NCBI GenBank assembly: GCA_963747715.1
Contig: CAVVGB010000007.1
Location: 124,001-188,000 of the forward strand
Origin: CAVVGB01 sp963747715
Lineage (GTDB): Bacteria > Actinomycetota > Thermoleophilia > Gaiellales > Gaiellaceae
DNA: 64,000 nucleotides
Direction of reading: 5' to 3'
Below, in pieces: positions 52,383-59,912 of the stretch (position 1 is the stretch's first letter; each line of letters begins with the position of its first letter). The notes under the pieces were generated by a model that saw only the letters and a program-made list of their open reading frames with translations, had not been told where the DNA came from and searched no databases. Both the position numbers and the translations under genes were made by a program.

Positions 52383-52715
52383 ATGAAGGTGTACGAGCTC
52401 TTTGCGCAGCCTGGCGGCGGCTTCTCGAATCGCACCGCCGACCACGAGGGGACGATCTTCGCCGTGGCGGCGGATTCAAGCGAGCAGGCGCACGATCTTG
52501 CCGCCAGTGACGCCTGGGCTGCTGGCCCGGACGATTCCCTCGGCATCCTCTGGGTGTACGGACGAGGTGCTCAACCGCGCGATCACCAGCTGTTCAATGG
52601 CGACCGGGCCTGGGGCAACGACGTGCATGAGGTTCGCCATGGCGCCGGCAAGACTGCCATCGTCACCTGGATGCGAGGCGTCCTCAGGCGAAGCTCTCGC
52701 GCTCGTACGCCCTGA
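52383..52715 (+). CDS. Small protein of unknown function
   Basis: A 110-residue frame beginning MKVYELFAQPGGGFSNRTADHEGTIF. No signal peptide, membrane segment or motif is recognised. No ribosome binding site is visible, and it lies directly after the GATGTCAC repeats in a stretch that looks less tightly packed than the rest of the window, so it may have been acquired. The C-terminal RRSSRARTP tail is low-complexity; coding status is plausible, not certain. Confidence 0.45.
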   Translation: MKVYELFAQPGGGFSNRTADHEGTIFAVAADSSEQAHDLAASDAWAAGPDDSLGILWVYGRGAQPRDHQLFNGDRAWGNDVHEVRHGAGKTAIVTWMRGVLRRSSRARTP

Positions 52716-52746
52716 GGGTTTGCCTCAGCGTGCGTTTTGTTAGGTG

Positions 52747-53445
52747 ATGCCCGAAAGGGGAAAGAGCGACTCAGCCCTTCTTGCCCACGACCTCGCTCGC
52801 GGCGTTCGCCTGATCGCCGGTGTCGATGAGGTGGGGCGCGCCTGCCTAGCTGGACCGATCATGGCCGCATGCGTTCTCTTTGACCTGGAGCGGCTCGCCT
52901 CCGGCCCGGGCAGAGACCTCCTCGACGAGCTGAACGACTCGAAGCGCCTGACGCGTGCCAAACGAGAGTGCCTCGCCCCCGCCGTCATCGCGCACGCGGA
53001 GGTCGTATCGCTCGTCTCCCTCCCCGCGAGCGAGATAGACCGGATCGGGATTCAGGACGCCAACCTGACCTGCCTCGGGCGGGCGCTCCGAAGCGCGGGC
53101 GAGCGGGCAGAGCTACGCCTCGTGGACGGAGAACTTGCGCTCGGCCCCGAGGCATCCGCGCACGAGCTGATCGTGCACGGAGACGCGACGAGCGCGACCG
53201 TCGCAGCCGCCTCGATTGTGGCCAAGGTGGCACGCGACCGCCTCATGACGCGCATGGGCGAGCGCTACCCGAGCTATGGCTTCGAGCGTCACAAGGGCTA
53301 CTCGACCAAGGCGCACAGGGCCGTTGTCGCGAAGTTGGGGCCCACCCCCTTACACCGGCTCAGCTTCGACGCCCCTTGCTACGCCGAGTTCGGCTCAAGA
53401 TGTGCGCCTCGGCGGGAGACGCGGGGGTCGCGCCTCCGAGACTAA
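52747..53445 (+). CDS. rnhB: Ribonuclease HII
   Basis: A 232-residue enzyme that cuts RNA in RNA-DNA hybrids. The first catalytic pair is in GVDEVGRACLAGPIMAACVLF (usually GVDEAGRGxLAGPV), with further acidic residues in NDSKRLT, RLVDGELAL and HGDATSATVAAASIVAKVARDRLM. Lys and Tyr of GFERHKGYSTKAH are typical. The GRG glycine is replaced by Ala here, which is unusual. The C-terminal 20 residues (CAPRRETRGSRLRD) are extra. GTG at 52744 is an alternative start. Confidence 0.88.
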   Translation: MPERGKSDSALLAHDLARGVRLIAGVDEVGRACLAGPIMAACVLFDLERLASGPGRDLLDELNDSKRLTRAKRECLAPAVIAHAEVVSLVSLPASEIDRIGIQDANLTCLGRALRSAGERAELRLVDGELALGPEASAHELIVHGDATSATVAAASIVAKVARDRLMTRMGERYPSYGFERHKGYSTKAHRAVVAKLGPTPLHRLSFDAPCYAEFGSRCAPRRETRGSRLRD

Positions 53446-53470
53446 GCGATGGACAACGACAGCGTCGTCG

Positions 53471-53824
53471 TTAGGCGCCCGCCCAGAAATCGCGGTGCTC
53501 AATCACCAGTCCGTCGTCGTCGAACCGAAGAAGCGTGACGCCGGCCAGCTTCTCGGTACCCCCGTCCTTCAGTCTGGTGGTCGCTGACCATTCGACCGCA
53601 GCACGGTCCCCTTCGACGATCGGCTCGCCGAACGCGCACTCCGCCGATTCTTCTTCGGACAGCGCTCAAATGATGTAGTCGCGGGGCGCCTGGGGCTCTC
53701 GGAACGGATGCGACTGGAAGTACGCGTCCTCGGCATAAAGCGCGACGATCTCGTCCGCCTCGCCGGCGCGCCAACCGCGCGCCCACACGACCCTCCAGCG
53801 CTCCGCGGCCGCACGAGCATCCAC
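53471..53824 (-). pseudogene. SnoaL/NTF2-like protein with an in-frame TGA
   Basis: Read from GTG 53824, the frame gives VDARAAAERWRVVWARGWRA, then EADEIVALYAEDAYFQSHPFREPQ and APRDYII, a TGA (53668-53666), then ALSEEESAECAFGEPIVEGDRA, AVEWSATTRLKDGG and VIEHRDFWAGA to TAA at 53471-53473. The frame is otherwise intact at 118 codons. This is the SnoaL-like fold of small polyketide-cyclase/NTF2 proteins, and Trp fits well at the stop, so TGG to TGA is the likely change. It is a recent pseudogene, a sequencing error, or less likely read-through. Confidence 0.75.
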
Positions 53825-53850
53825 GAGAAGGGACGCTAGCGCCTCCTGAC

Positions 53851-53881
53851 TAGACTCGGGCTCATGGTGGCCGTCTGGTGA
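53851..53881 (+). promoter_or_regulatory. Leaderless -10 box TAGACT with a five-codon leader ORF
   Basis: TAGACT (53851-53856) lies 7 nt before ATG 53864, which opens MVAVW and ends in TGA 53879-53881. That TGA overlaps the GTG of the next gene (GTGA). The ribosome would start leaderless on the leader and restart on the gene. Confidence 0.5.
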
Positions 53882-54828
53882 ATCCGCTCTTCGTCGCCAC
53901 CGGCGACGCCATCGTGCGGGTCGCGGACGGGACTACCGAGACCGTCCTCGAGCAGCCCGGCGCGCAATGCGTTGCCGTCGACGCACGCAACCGCGAGCGA
54001 ATTCTCGCCGGGTGCCGAGGAGGCGGCGTGTTCGAGAGCGAGGATAGCGGCAAGACGTGGCGCGATGCCCAACTGCCGGCCACGGACGTCTTCTCGGTCG
54101 CCTACAGCCCTGCCGACGGCGCTGCGTACGCCGGCTGCGAGCCGAGCGCGCTCTGGGTTCGCCGTGACGGCGCTTGGGAGGAGCTCTCCGCGCTCCGCGA
54201 GCTGCCGTCGGCGCCGACGTGGAGCTTCCCGCCGCGCCCGTGGACGTCCCACGTTCGCTGGATCGCCCCGAGCCCGCACGACGCGAAGCTCGTTCTCGCC
54301 GGCATCGAGCTCGGCGGTCTCATGCGCACGCTCGACGGAGGCGAGACGTGGCAGGACCATCGTCCCGGTGCTCAGCGCGACGTGCACTCGCTCGCCTGGC
54401 ATCCCACCGAGCCGGGCCGCGCCTACGAGGCGGCCGGCGGCGGCTCGGCGTGGAGTCGAGACGACGGCGAGAGCTGGGAGCCCGCCGACTCCGGCCGCGA
54501 CCGCCACTACACGTGGGCGCTCGCCGTCGATCCGGGCGACCCGGACTGCTGGTTCGTTTCCGCCGCCCCCGGTCCCTTCCACGCGCACGGCAGCCGACCC
54601 ACTGCAGAAGCCGGGTTGTACCGCTGGCGCGGCGACGGCCCGTGGGAGGAGCTCGACCTCGGCCTTCCGCGCCCGCTCGAGACGATGCCGTACGCGCTCG
54701 CCGCGACGGACGACGGGCTCGTCGCCGCCCTCCGCGACGGCCGGCTCTTCATCAGCGACGATCAAGGCGATGACTGGCGCCCGCTCGAGGCGCAAGGCCT
54801 CGCCAAAGTCGTCGCAATGGCGGCTTAG
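53878..54828 (+). CDS. BNR/sortilin-like beta-propeller protein
   Basis: A 316-residue protein made of propeller blades with Asp-box-like repeats: FESEDSGKTWRD, MRTLDGGETWQD, WSRDDGESWEP and FISDDQGDDWRP. This is the pattern of BNR/Vps10 and plant HCF136-like propellers. No signal peptide is present, so it is probably cytoplasmic. No enzyme residues are recognised. GTG at 53878 overlaps a five-codon leader ORF. Its stop is separated from the convergent DUF899 stop by 2 nt. Confidence 0.85.
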   Translation: MNPLFVATGDAIVRVADGTTETVLEQPGAQCVAVDARNRERILAGCRGGGVFESEDSGKTWRDAQLPATDVFSVAYSPADGAAYAGCEPSALWVRRDGAWEELSALRELPSAPTWSFPPRPWTSHVRWIAPSPHDAKLVLAGIELGGLMRTLDGGETWQDHRPGAQRDVHSLAWHPTEPGRAYEAAGGGSAWSRDDGESWEPADSGRDRHYTWALAVDPGDPDCWFVSAAPGPFHAHGSRPTAEAGLYRWRGDGPWEELDLGLPRPLETMPYALAATDDGLVAALRDGRLFISDDQGDDWRPLEAQGLAKVVAMAA

Positions 54829-54830
54829 GT

Positions 54831-55595
54831 CTAGCTCTCCCCGTATTCGTCACGACGTCGGAACCAGAGCCCCTTCTCGTTCCGTCCCAGCGGCGCCCGG
54901 TCGAGCCATTGATACATGCCCCAGAGGGCGTCGACGCCTCGCGCGAACGCCGAGTACGTGTGGTAGACGACGCCGTCCTCGAGCGCAAAGGCGCTCATGC
55001 CTGGCTGCTCACGGACGTACGTCGCGGGATCGGTTCCGGTCATGGCCGCGAACTGCTCGACCCCCGGGCTGGGCTCTTCGAGGATCGGCCGCGCGTCGAA
55101 CTCGCGATAGTTGTATTCGACGTTTCCTGCACGCTGCTGCTCCTCGGTGACCGAGACGTTGAAGTCGTAGTTGAAGTCGCTGCCAAACGAGGAAGCCCAG
55201 GGAAAGCTCCAGCCCATGCGGGCTTTGTACGCCTGCAGCTTCTCGAGCGGCGCGCGCGACACCGCCCACATGGCCACGTCGTGATTCGCGAGATGGACGT
55301 CGGGGCCGTTGAAGCCGTCCGCGATCGCCGAGCACGCTGGGCACCCGGCTGTGTACTCGGGCCCGAACATGAAGTGGTACATGAGGAGCTGCGAACGCCC
55401 GCCGAAGAGGTCGGCGAGTGACGCGCCGCCTTCGTCGGTCTCGAAGGTGTAGTCCTTCTCGATTCGTACCCACGGCAACTCTTGTCGCCGCTGCGCGAGC
55501 TCGTCGCCGCGGCGGGTGTGCTCCTTCTCGGCCTCGAGCAGCTCGAGCCGGGCGGTGAGCCACTCGTCCCGCGTGCCTGTCCTGTGCTCTGTCAT
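54831..55595 (-). CDS. DUF899 family thioredoxin-like protein
   Basis: A 254-residue member of DUF899, a thioredoxin-fold family. Landmarks are RRQELPWVRIEKDYTFETDEGGASLADLFGG, QLLMYHFMFGPEYTAGCPACSAIADGF with a CPAC pair and YSAFARGVDALWGMYQWLDRAPLGRNE. The CxxC-like pair suggests a redox role. ATG at 55595 has AAGGAGG at an ideal distance. The upstream neighbour is a hairpin and a small membrane protein gene. Confidence 0.88.
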   Translation of the reverse strand: MTEHRTGTRDEWLTARLELLEAEKEHTRRGDELAQRRQELPWVRIEKDYTFETDEGGASLADLFGGRSQLLMYHFMFGPEYTAGCPACSAIADGFNGPDVHLANHDVAMWAVSRAPLEKLQAYKARMGWSFPWASSFGSDFNYDFNVSVTEEQQRAGNVEYNYREFDARPILEEPSPGVEQFAAMTGTDPATYVREQPGMSAFALEDGVVYHTYSAFARGVDALWGMYQWLDRAPLGRNEKGLWFRRRDEYGES

Positions 55596-55663
55596 CGATC
55601 CTCCTTCGGTCTGGTGGCTCCCAATGGAACCGCCCTTTCGCAGGAAGCGAAGAAGCACCTACT

Positions 55664-55689
55664 CGAGGGCCCGCTGCGGCGGGCCCTCG
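55664..55689. terminator. Perfect 11-bp hairpin
   Basis: CGAGGGCCCGC, loop TGCG, GCGGGCCCTCG. On the minus strand it begins a few bases after the TAA of the small membrane gene (55694) and would end that transcript before the DUF899 gene. On the plus strand TCGTTT follows. Confidence 0.65.
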
Positions 55690-55693
55690 TCGT

Positions 55694-55864
55694 TTAATCA
55701 CCGCCTGACTTGCGCCGCTCCCATGCGCGGTGCCAGACGATGAACATTACGGCCCCGCCCACGACCAAGCCGATCGCAATTGGAACGTGCTCACCCGCGA
55801 TCAGCAGGATCGTTCCCCAGAGAAAGCCCTGCATGCCCAACATGGCGTAGATACTCGTCGGCAT
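55694..55864 (-). CDS. Small membrane protein
   Basis: A 56-residue frame, MPTSIYAMLGMQGFLWGTIL and so on, with two hydrophobic stretches (about 8-24 and 28-45) and a basic tail (HRAWERRKSGGD). It lies 17 nt after the ion channel gene on the same strand and may be co-transcribed with it. No family recognised. Internal ATGs at codons 8 and 11 are alternative starts. Confidence 0.6.
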   Translation of the reverse strand: MPTSIYAMLGMQGFLWGTILLIAGEHVPIAIGLVVGGAVMFIVWHRAWERRKSGGD

Positions 55865-55881
55865 ACGGTCTGACGAGACCG

Positions 55882-56550
55882 CTAGTCGACCGTACGCTCG
55901 TCCTGGCGTACCCAGAGGGTGACCAGCCGCGCGACGAGCACGACCAGGAAGATGCTGCCGACGAGCGCTTCGAAGACCGTGAGCGCCTGCGGCAGTCCGA
56001 CGGCCGGCGAGAGATCGCCGAAGCCGAGCGTGGTCAGCGTCACGAAGCTGTAGTAGAGGTACTCGGATTCGGGGTGCGGGCCGGGCTGGGCGAAGAAGGG
56101 CCCGTCGCGCAGATCGCTGACGGCGAGGTAGAAGAAAGCGAAGAGGAGCCCGATCAGCACGTACGCGCAGATCGCGCCGAGGATGGTCTCCCGGGTGACT
56201 CTGCGATGCTGGAGAACGCGGCTGAGAGTCACCGGCAGCGTCGCGGTCACGAGCAGGCCGGCCGGCAGCAGGTAGGTGAGGCCGATGATCTCGGCCGAGT
56301 TGATGAATAGGACGAGCGGCGCGAGCGCCAGGCAGACCGCCACCGCGACCCAGTGCCAGCGCTTCAGGCCCTCGCCGACGTCGGGGTCGCTGATCGCGAC
56401 GATGAGGGCGGCCGCGGCGAGGATCGTGCTCCCGACCGCGCCCCAGCGCGGGTCGTCCACGAGCTCGAGCAGCATGAAGTTCGCGAGCAGGAGGGCGAGC
56501 AGCATTCCGTAGCTGTCGAGGACGCGGATGACCTGTTCGCGCGACGGCAT
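55882..56550 (-). CDS. Potassium-channel-like ion channel
   Basis: A 222-residue membrane protein with about six membrane segments. The last two flank a pore loop whose filter reads TLTTLGFGDLSP, close to the TVGYGD potassium filter. No cytoplasmic RCK or cyclic-nucleotide domain is present, and the fourth segment lacks regular arginines, so voltage gating is not suggested. TAGCCT lies 9 nt before the ATG, a leaderless arrangement. Confidence 0.86.
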   Translation of the reverse strand: MPSREQVIRVLDSYGMLLALLLANFMLLELVDDPRWGAVGSTILAAAALIVAISDPDVGEGLKRWHWVAVAVCLALAPLVLFINSAEIIGLTYLLPAGLLVTATLPVTLSRVLQHRRVTRETILGAICAYVLIGLLFAFFYLAVSDLRDGPFFAQPGPHPESEYLYYSFVTLTTLGFGDLSPAVGLPQALTVFEALVGSIFLVVLVARLVTLWVRQDERTVD

Positions 56551-56559
56551 CGGCGCAGG

Positions 56560-56565
56560 AGGCTA
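56560..56565 (-). promoter_or_regulatory. Putative leaderless -10 box TAGCCT (ion channel)
   Basis: On the minus strand TAGCCT is followed by 9 nt and then the ATG at 56550; the same hexamer and spacing precede the GT2 gene at 37559. Confidence 0.55.
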
Positions 56566-56696
56566 CACAGCCGGGCGGTTCCCACCTTTGGGGGAAGAGG
56601 ATCGCGGCCTCTTCAGGCTCGATTCGAGGCTCAGGTAACGAACCAAGTCCGAGTCGTCGGCCCCGGCTCATTGGAGTTGACGAGGAGGTGATCTCC

Positions 56697-56795
56697 ATGC
56701 CTGCAGCCCGTCGTCCCGCCAAGCGCACAGCCACCACCAAGACGCGTGCGCACAAGGCCGCCCCGAAGCGCAGCAACGGGAAGCGCCGGAAGTAA
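56697..56795 (+). CDS. 32-residue highly basic peptide
   Basis: ATG 56697 is preceded by GAGGAGGTGATC, a near-perfect match to the 16S rRNA tail. The product starts MPAARRPAKRTATTKTRAHK and ends KRSNGKRRK, with 14 Lys/Arg and no acidic residues. It resembles the basic repeat tails of histone-H1-like and HU-tail proteins and could bind DNA or RNA. A long hairpin follows it. The strong ribosome binding site, own leader and terminator support a real gene. Confidence 0.65.
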   Translation: MPAARRPAKRTATTKTRAHKAAPKRSNGKRRK

Positions 56796-56813
56796 CGACC
56801 GCAAGGTCCCTGG

Positions 56814-56850
56814 AGGGCGGGAAAGGGGCCATGGGTCCCAGTCCCGCCCT
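56814..56850 (+). terminator. Long hairpin after the basic peptide gene
   Basis: Outer stem AGGGCGGGA with TCCCGCCCT, inner stem GGGGCC with GGTCCC (one G-T pair). It starts 19 nt after the TAA of the basic peptide and is followed by TCCTGCTCTT. Confidence 0.65.
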
Positions 56851-56888
56851 TCCTGCTCTTGAAGTAGTCCGACGAGCGCGACATAGTG

Positions 56889-58070
56889 ATGCTCTTGCTT
56901 CGTCGGGCCATCCTCCTCCTCGCCGCGGGCGCCGCGCTCGTCGCGCCCTCATCGGCGGCCGCCGACACGCTCACGGAGCTGCCCGAGTGCGGGACCGGCA
57001 TACCTGCAGCCGGGCCACCCTGCGTCGAGGGCGTCAAGAGGAACGGTCTCCCCATTGAGTACGACGCGGAGTTCGACACGGGCGAGGACCTCGTCAACGC
57101 CTTCGAGCTCGACATCACGGGCGACCCGACTAGGAGGTTTAACTTCACCATCACGTCTCCCGACGGGAACTTCACACTCGACCCGCTCGACCAGTACGAG
57201 TTGACGCTGAACCTCGGGCCCGGGTTCACGGGCGAGACGTTCGCGCGCGGGCACGACGTCGTCGTCACCCGCAGCACGGACCTTGCCGGAAACGCCCTCT
57301 TCACGTTCGAGCAGAACCCGGTACGAGCTTCCGACGACAGCTGCACCGGGGCCGGAGTGTGCTTGATGACCGCCAACCGCACGTTGACCGGCTATCTCGA
57401 CGGCCACGTCACCGACCTCGCCTACCTCACCGATCCTGCCGACGCGGCGTCCATGCGCGGCTTCGACCTCGCGAGCAACATCGACTGGATCTCCTCGCCG
57501 CTCGAGCTCGACTACCTGACGAACTCGATCTTCGTCCGCGTCGCCAATGCCCACTTCGAGGTTGACGGTTCGACGGTGTTCCAGGGCTTCGTCGAGTTCA
57601 AGCTCCCCTTCTCGATGTTGCGACGCCTCTACGACGTGGACGACCCTGCCTCGCTGACGGCCAGCGCGTTCAGCGTCAGCGGCGCGGGCGCGGCGGCCAC
57701 CACCGACGTCGTGGTGGACAGCGTCGCCCACACCGTGCACGTGCAGCTCGAAGGCCTCACGTTTTCGAAGCGCAAGCTCCGGCTCCAGGGCATCACGACG
57801 CCGCGCGCTCCGCGGGAGCTGCGGGCCGTGCGCAAGAGCGCGAGCGCCGGAGTGCTCAAGTTCAAGCCGGCACTTCCACGCGGATCGCGGGTGCGCGGCT
57901 ACGAAGCGCGCTGCGTCTCCGGCGGCGGGCATGTCAGGACCGGTCAGAGCCTCGACTCTCCGCTCCGCGTGACAGGGCTCTTCGCCGGAGTGAGCTACAG
58001 CTGCAAAGTGCGCGCGAAGAGCAAAGCCGGCCTCGGCAAAGCTGCGCGCGCCACGATGCCGAGAAGCTGA
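56889..58070 (+). CDS. Secreted protein with fibronectin-III-like C-terminus
   Basis: A 393-residue exported protein. The signal peptide is at about 1-25 (LLLRRAILLLAAGAALVAPSSAAA). The middle is beta-rich and unassigned, with paired cysteines (PECGTG / PPCVEG and DDSCTGAGVCL) likely in disulfides. The last 90 residues look like a fibronectin type III unit (APRELRAVRKSASAGVLKFKPALPRGSRVRGYEARC to SYSCKVRAKSKAGLG). GTG at 56886 is an alternative start. A terminator follows directly. Confidence 0.75.
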   Translation: MLLLRRAILLLAAGAALVAPSSAAADTLTELPECGTGIPAAGPPCVEGVKRNGLPIEYDAEFDTGEDLVNAFELDITGDPTRRFNFTITSPDGNFTLDPLDQYELTLNLGPGFTGETFARGHDVVVTRSTDLAGNALFTFEQNPVRASDDSCTGAGVCLMTANRTLTGYLDGHVTDLAYLTDPADAASMRGFDLASNIDWISSPLELDYLTNSIFVRVANAHFEVDGSTVFQGFVEFKLPFSMLRRLYDVDDPASLTASAFSVSGAGAAATTDVVVDSVAHTVHVQLEGLTFSKRKLRLQGITTPRAPRELRAVRKSASAGVLKFKPALPRGSRVRGYEARCVSGGGHVRTGQSLDSPLRVTGLFAGVSYSCKVRAKSKAGLGKAARATMPRS

Positions 58071-58072
58071 GA

Positions 58073-58095
58073 GGAGCGGGGCGAAGCCCCGCTCC
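58073..58095. terminator. Perfect 10-bp hairpin between convergent genes
   Basis: GGAGCGGGGC, loop GAA, GCCCCGCTCC, starting 3 nt after the stop of the secreted protein and 15 nt from the stop of the convergent DUF892 gene. It can serve both directions. Confidence 0.75.
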
Positions 58096-58109
58096 CCATC
58101 AGAACGAAC

Positions 58110-58610
58110 CTACGACGTTGCCGTCTTCAGCTCGTCGCGCAGGGTCTTCTCGATCGACTCGACCTGGCGGAGCGTTTCCTTCTCGCTCTTGAGGTTCTCG
58201 TCGAGGAGCGAGACCGCGTTCTGCTCGCCGAGCGCGCGCGCCATCTCGATCAGGCCGGAGTAGGCCGCGATCTCGTAGTGCTCGGTGCGGGCGGCCGCGC
58301 CGGTGTTGACGAGGTCGATGAGATCCTCGGAGGACTCCGCGACCAGCTTCTCCTGCTCCTTCTTGAGGCCCTCGAAGCCGATGCACTCTTCCGTCTTCGG
58401 GCTCTCGCCGAGCTCGTCGAAGACCTGCTCGACGTTGTCGACGTGCCCGCGCGTCTCCTTGAGGTGCTTCTCCAGGCCCTTGCGGAACTTCGTGTCCTGC
58501 ACCTGGCCGATCAGCGTCGGCAGGACCTCGTTCACGAGCTTCTTCTCGACGTACAGGATGTCGCCGAGCTCGTGAAGGAAAAGGTCCCGCGGAGTTGTCA
58601 GTTCTGGCAT
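58110..58610 (-). CDS. DUF892 (YciE/YciF-like) ferritin-fold protein
   Basis: A 166-residue four-helix protein. The N-terminal LTTPRDLFLHELGDILYVEKKLVNEVLP and the later TEHYEIAAYSGLIEMARALGEQNAVSLLDENLKSEKETLRQVE are typical of DUF892, a stress-induced ferritin-like family; Glu and His residues in the helices could hold a di-metal site. ATG at 58610 follows AAGGGGGG. Its neighbour is superoxide dismutase on the same strand, which fits oxidative stress defence. Confidence 0.9.
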   Translation of the reverse strand: MPELTTPRDLFLHELGDILYVEKKLVNEVLPTLIGQVQDTKFRKGLEKHLKETRGHVDNVEQVFDELGESPKTEECIGFEGLKKEQEKLVAESSEDLIDLVNTGAAARTEHYEIAAYSGLIEMARALGEQNAVSLLDENLKSEKETLRQVESIEKTLRDELKTATS

Positions 58611-58666
58611 GTAGCCCCCCTTATCGTTTCCAGAGGCCTACCCGGGCACCTGTCCTCTAACCGTCC

Positions 58667-59293
58667 CTAGCGAGCCGCTCCTGCGAGGCGCGCGGCCTCC
58701 TGGTAGCGGCGCGCCACCTCGGGCCAGTTCACGACGTTCCACCAGGCTGCAAGGTAGTCGGGCCGCCGGTTCTGGTACTTGAGGTAGTAGGCGTGCTCCC
58801 AGACGTCGATCCCGAGGATCGGGACCTTGCCGTCGCTGACCGGGCTGTCCTGATTAGGCGTGGCCACGATCGCGAGCGAGCCGCCGTCGACGACGACCCA
58901 ACCCCAGCCGCTGCCGAACTGGTTGACGGCCGCGTCGTTCACCTTCTGCTTGAGGTCCTCGACGCCGCCGAACGCCTGGTTGATCGCGTCCGCGAGCTCG
59001 CCCTCGGGCTCCCCGCCGCCCTCAGGGCTCATGATCTCCCAGAAGAGCGTGTGGTTGGCATGGCCGCCGCCGTTGTTGCGGACGGCTTTGCGCTTGTCCT
59101 CCGGGATGCTGTCGAGGTTGCGAAGAACCTCCTCGACCGGCTTGTCGGCCCATTCCGTTCCTTCGAGCGCGGCGTTCGCCTTGTCGACGTAAGCCTGGTG
59201 GTGCTTGTCGTGATGAATGCGCATCGTCTGCTCGTCGATGTGCGGCTCGAGCGCGGCGTAGTCGTAGGGAAGACTGGGAACTTCGTATGCCAT
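58667..59293 (-). CDS. sodA: Superoxide dismutase (Mn/Fe)
   Basis: A 208-residue enzyme that removes superoxide. Metal ligands are His27 (MRIHHDKHH), His81 (HANHTLFW) and the Asp and His of GIDVWEHAYYLKYQNRRPDYL. TPNQDSPVS and GGGHANHTLFW favour manganese or cambialistic use over iron. No signal peptide, so cytoplasmic. AAAGGAG precedes the ATG. Its first codons face the start of the divergent HExxH gene. Confidence 0.95.
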   Translation of the reverse strand: MAYEVPSLPYDYAALEPHIDEQTMRIHHDKHHQAYVDKANAALEGTEWADKPVEEVLRNLDSIPEDKRKAVRNNGGGHANHTLFWEIMSPEGGGEPEGELADAINQAFGGVEDLKQKVNDAAVNQFGSGWGWVVVDGGSLAIVATPNQDSPVSDGKVPILGIDVWEHAYYLKYQNRRPDYLAAWWNVVNWPEVARRYQEAARLAGAAR

Positions 59294-59304
59294 TGCGGAC
59301 TCCT

Positions 59305-59670
59305 TTGCCTGGCCTTCTCGGTGTAGAGGCTACAACCGCGGCCTTGGCGGGGGCCAAGGAGCGGCTCGATCGTCTGGACCTGTACCCGGAGCCGGTCCGG
59401 ATAGACCGGGTCCGGCTCACGGTTTTCCCAGCCTTCTTTCGCGTGCCGGGCTTCCGGCGCTATCGGGGCTACACCCTGTGGCGCACGATCCTGCTTCGGG
59501 AGCCGCCTGGTGAAGGTGCATCGGACCTCCTCGCGCACGAGCTCTGCCACGTGTGGCAGATGCAGAACCGGCCATGGGCGGCCATGTGGGCGTGGCTTCG
59601 CTACCGCTACGCGGACAACCCCTTCGAGCAGGAGGCGCGGCGCGCGGTGGCTGACACGCGGCCGAATTAG
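59305..59670 (+). CDS. Small HExxH protein
   Basis: About 121 residues from TTG 59305; an ATG at 59287 would place the start inside the sodA coding region on the other strand. The motif LAHELCHVWQMQNRPWAAMWAWL contains HExxH, the zinc signature of many metallopeptidases, in a small one-domain protein with RLTVFPAFFRVPGFRRYRGYTLW upstream. The third zinc ligand is not clear; the Glu in NPFEQEARRA could serve. Its TAG overlaps the TAA of the convergent gene. Confidence 0.65.
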   Translation: MPGLLGVEATTAALAGAKERLDRLDLYPEPVRIDRVRLTVFPAFFRVPGFRRYRGYTLWRTILLREPPGEGASDLLAHELCHVWQMQNRPWAAMWAWLRYRYADNPFEQEARRAVADTRPN

Positions 59671-59903
59671 GCGGGCCCGGAGCGCCGGCGAATCGAGAGG
59701 CCCCACGCCTTGCCCGAGGCGAAGAGCTCGTCGGGATCAACCTCGTCGCGCCAGCCGAGGAAGTGCTTCGTCTCGTCGTCGGCCGTCGAGCCGTAGACGG
59801 CCTGGCGATCGGGCGGCGCGGGAGTGTCGTCGTTTCGCTCACCGCGCTCGAGGTCGGCGAAGTGCTCTTCGGCCGCCGGCCCTTCCGCGTAGCCCTTGCC
59901 CAT
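59667..59903 (-). CDS. Small acidic protein of unknown function
   Basis: A 78-residue polar protein (MGKGYAEGPAAEEHFADLERG, then DRQAVYGSTADDETKHFLGWRDEVDPDELFASGKAWGLSIRRR). It lacks membrane segments and known motifs and may be partly disordered. TAGGAT lies 6 nt before the ATG, a leaderless arrangement of the kind seen before many genes here, which supports coding. It follows the next minus-strand gene by only 9 nt. Confidence 0.6.
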   Translation of the reverse strand: MGKGYAEGPAAEEHFADLERGERNDDTPAPPDRQAVYGSTADDETKHFLGWRDEVDPDELFASGKAWGLSIRRRSGPA

Positions 59904-59912
59904 GTGCGGATC

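Noticed and set aside
59287..59304. ATG at 59287 as start of the HExxH gene
   Set aside because: It lies inside the first codons of sodA on the other strand; a later TTG removes the overlap, although it cannot be excluded.
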